A stretch of 41,818 nucleotides of DNA from Burkholderiales bacterium UBA4615 (lineage in GTDB: Bacteria; Pseudomonadota; Gammaproteobacteria; Burkholderiales; Burkholderiaceae_E): the NCBI GenBank assembly GCA_002386465.1, contig DGIT01000094.1, forward strand, positions 1 to 41,818, written 5' to 3'. The notes under the pieces were generated by a model. It was not told the DNA's origin. It searched no databases and saw only the letters and a list, made by a program, of their open reading frames with translations. The translations under genes and the position numbers were made by a program. Of the stretch, positions 40,166 to 41,818 are shown one piece after another; position 1 is the stretch's first letter; each line of letters begins with the position of its first letter.

Positions 40166-41815
40166 ATGACCCCTGATTCAAACAGCATGAAGGCCGCAGC
40201 CACAGTCGACGCTCCAACCCTGCGCGCCTGGCTCTCAGACGGCGAGGAACTGGCGCTGGTGGATGTACGCGATGGCGGCCCGTTCTCGCGCTCACACCTG
40301 CTGGTTGCCTGCAATATTCCGCTGGCACAACTCGAGCTCAAAGCGCCTGAATTGCTGCCCCGGAGCGATGCACGGATCGTCCTGATCGATGATGCCCCGG
40401 CAGATGGCCAGCAGGTCGCGCAACGCGCAGCCGCCCTGCTCTCGCAACATGGATATAGCAGGCTGGCCATCCTGCAAGGCGGCACCAGTGGATGGGGCCG
40501 CTGCGGCTTCGAACTTTTCTCGGGCACCAATGTGCCGTCGAAGGCATTCGGCGAGCACGTGGAACACACCTGCGAAACACCGCGTATCGATCCTGAAGTC
40601 CTCCACCAATGGCAACAGGACGGCCGGGACATCGTGCTGGTCGATTCCCGGCCTGCCGAAGAATTTCGCACCGTCAGCCTGCCGGGGGCATCCAACTGCC
40701 CTGGCGCTGAACTGGTGCTGCGGGTGCCCGGGCTGGTGCGCTCGGACAAGACGATCGTCGTCGTGAATTGCGCTGGGCGCACGCGCTCGATCATCGGCAC
40801 CCAGAGCCTGCGCAATGCCGGCTTGCCCAATCCGGTTTACGCCTTGAAAAACGGCACGATGGGTTGGGAGCTTGCCGGATTCAAGGCTGAACATGGTCGG
40901 GAAGACCTGGTACCCGTGCCGCATGGTGCGGCATTGGATCAGGCACGGCGCATGGCCGATGACGTGGCCGCGCGGTACGCGGTGTCTTTCATCAATCGCG
41001 ACATGCTGCGCGGCATGCTGACTGAGCCACACCGCACCACGCATGTGTTCGATGTGCGCCAGCCAGCGGAATTCGCGGCCGGTCATCTGCCCGGCAGCCT
41101 GAATGCACCGGGCGGGCAACTCGTTCAGGCCACCGATACCTTCGTGGTCACGCGGGGCGCGCGCATTGTCCTCGTCGACAGTCTGCAGGTGCAGTCGGTC
41201 ATGACCGCACACTGGCTGATGCAGATGGGCTGGCGCGATGTCCATGTCCTGAAAGACGGCTTGAATTCGACCGCGTCGAAGGCCCCGCTTGAAACAGGCC
41301 CGATCCGCACGCCGGGGCTGGGAGAAGCCGATCTCCCGGACCATGCTCTCAGTGCTCAGGCCTTGCAGGCTCAGTTGAAGGATGCTGCCGTCACAGTCAT
41401 TGACGTGGGAGACAGCTTTCGCTGGCGACGTGGGCATGTACCCGGAAGTGCATATGCCATGCGCTCACACCTCTCACAAGTGCTCGGGCGCTTCCCACCG
41501 CATCGGCCGCTGGTGTTTGTGTGCGCAGACGGTCGCCTGTCGCGCTTTGCTGCTCAGGAAGCCCGTGCGCTGGGCCATGCATCGGTCAGCACTCTTGCGG
41601 GCGGGCGATCGGCCTGGTTGGCGGCGGGCCTGCCCACCGAGCGGTGCACCACTGACGATGACCCGAAGCTGCTGACCCCGACCGATGACATGTGGTACCC
41701 GCCCTACGCCCGCACATCTGCTGTGCAGGAAGCCATGCAGCAGTACCTCACCTGGGAGGTCAATCTGCTTGAGCAGCTGGCGCGCGAACCCTATCTGACC
41801 TTCAGCACGCCTTGA
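40166..41815 (+). CDS. Four-domain rhodanese-like sulfurtransferase
   Basis: The 549-residue cytosolic protein has four rhodanese domains in a row, at about 15-120, 140-245, 272-370 and 395-495. Domains 2 and 4 carry an active-site cysteine in the usual loop (Cys202 in VNCAGRTRS and Cys453 in VCADGRLSR), while domains 1 and 3 have Asp at the equivalent place (LIDDAP and LVDSLQ). So dead and live domains alternate, as if an ancestral inactive-active pair had been duplicated. Rhodaneses move sulfane sulfur as a cysteine persulfide. I chose the ATG at 40166; ATG at 40187 is the alternative. It follows the aminotransferase by 50 bases, suggesting sulfur amino acid breakdown. The window ends three bases after the stop. 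Confidence 0.92.
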   Translation: MTPDSNSMKAAATVDAPTLRAWLSDGEELALVDVRDGGPFSRSHLLVACNIPLAQLELKAPELLPRSDARIVLIDDAPADGQQVAQRAAALLSQHGYSRLAILQGGTSGWGRCGFELFSGTNVPSKAFGEHVEHTCETPRIDPEVLHQWQQDGRDIVLVDSRPAEEFRTVSLPGASNCPGAELVLRVPGLVRSDKTIVVVNCAGRTRSIIGTQSLRNAGLPNPVYALKNGTMGWELAGFKAEHGREDLVPVPHGAALDQARRMADDVAARYAVSFINRDMLRGMLTEPHRTTHVFDVRQPAEFAAGHLPGSLNAPGGQLVQATDTFVVTRGARIVLVDSLQVQSVMTAHWLMQMGWRDVHVLKDGLNSTASKAPLETGPIRTPGLGEADLPDHALSAQALQAQLKDAAVTVIDVGDSFRWRRGHVPGSAYAMRSHLSQVLGRFPPHRPLVFVCADGRLSRFAAQEARALGHASVSTLAGGRSAWLAAGLPTERCTTDDDPKLLTPTDDMWYPPYARTSAVQEAMQQYLTWEVNLLEQLAREPYLTFSTP

Positions 41816-41818
41816 GCT

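Overview
The window is GC-rich, densely packed bacterial chromosome and reads as a betaproteobacterium, most likely of the order Burkholderiales. The main support is the ndk-rlmN-pilW-rodZ-ispG order, a Bug-family periplasmic solute-binding protein of the tripartite tricarboxylate type, paired acyl-CoA dehydrogenases, and an O-acetylhomoserine sulfhydrylase of the long MetY type. No rRNA, tRNA, CRISPR array, insertion sequence or prophage gene is visible. Most of the region is core or metabolic chromosome rather than a mobile island.

Layout. 1-4287 (minus): ndk, rlmN, pilW, rodZ and ispG (cut by the left edge), all overlapping or nearly touching. 4529-5236 (plus): a Bax-inhibitor-1/YccA family membrane protein, ending at a strong terminator shared with the convergent operon. 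5291-10303 (minus): CBS protein, surE, pcm, nlpD, a PolB-type 3'-5' exonuclease and rlmD. This is the classical surE-pcm-nlpD block, but rpoS, its usual next gene, is not there. 10499-12633 (plus): metY and an alpha/beta hydrolase. 12643-13902 (minus): a YihY-family membrane protein. 13925-15393 (plus): a DUF2069 membrane protein and an AlkB-family diiron hydroxylase. 15390-16596 (minus): a 48-residue lysine-rich protein and dusA. 16871-17368 (plus): a cupin. 17413-18261 (minus): a RIO-type kinase. 18461-19186 (plus): an orphan NarL/LuxR response regulator.

19141-26245 (minus): an ABC ATPase and permease of the tungstate TupBC type without TupA, a pair of acyl-CoA dehydrogenases translationally coupled to an OsmC-like protein, a dienelactone hydrolase, and a coupled trio of alpha/beta hydrolase, YceH and an HCCA-isomerase-like DsbA-fold protein. 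26422-30834 (plus): malate synthase G, an enoyl-CoA hydratase-like protein and an exported class C beta-lactamase-fold hydrolase. 30835-35691 (minus): a Bug protein, a secreted four-EF-hand protein, a secreted DUF3011-like/ricin-lectin protein, a PaaG-like crotonase, a HAD hydrolase and a class II aldolase. 35858-36112 (plus): a small KOW-like protein. 36141-38393 (minus): a YgiQ radical SAM protein. 38784-41815 (plus): a class III aminotransferase followed by a four-domain rhodanese.

Functionally the window mixes cell-envelope and housekeeping genes (isoprenoids, RodZ, pilus assembly, rRNA and tRNA modification) with acyl-CoA and C2-carbon metabolism (acyl-CoA dehydrogenases, crotonases, malate synthase G, AlkB). 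The most unusual items are the aminotransferase/four-rhodanese pair with alternating dead and live sulfurtransferase domains, preceded by an A-rich leader with three tandem 12-nt repeats; the EF-hand and lectin exported pair; the rpoS-less surE-pcm-nlpD operon with a degenerate NlpD; and the unusual palindromes in several intergenic regions. I see no clear multi-gene system that is wholly new.
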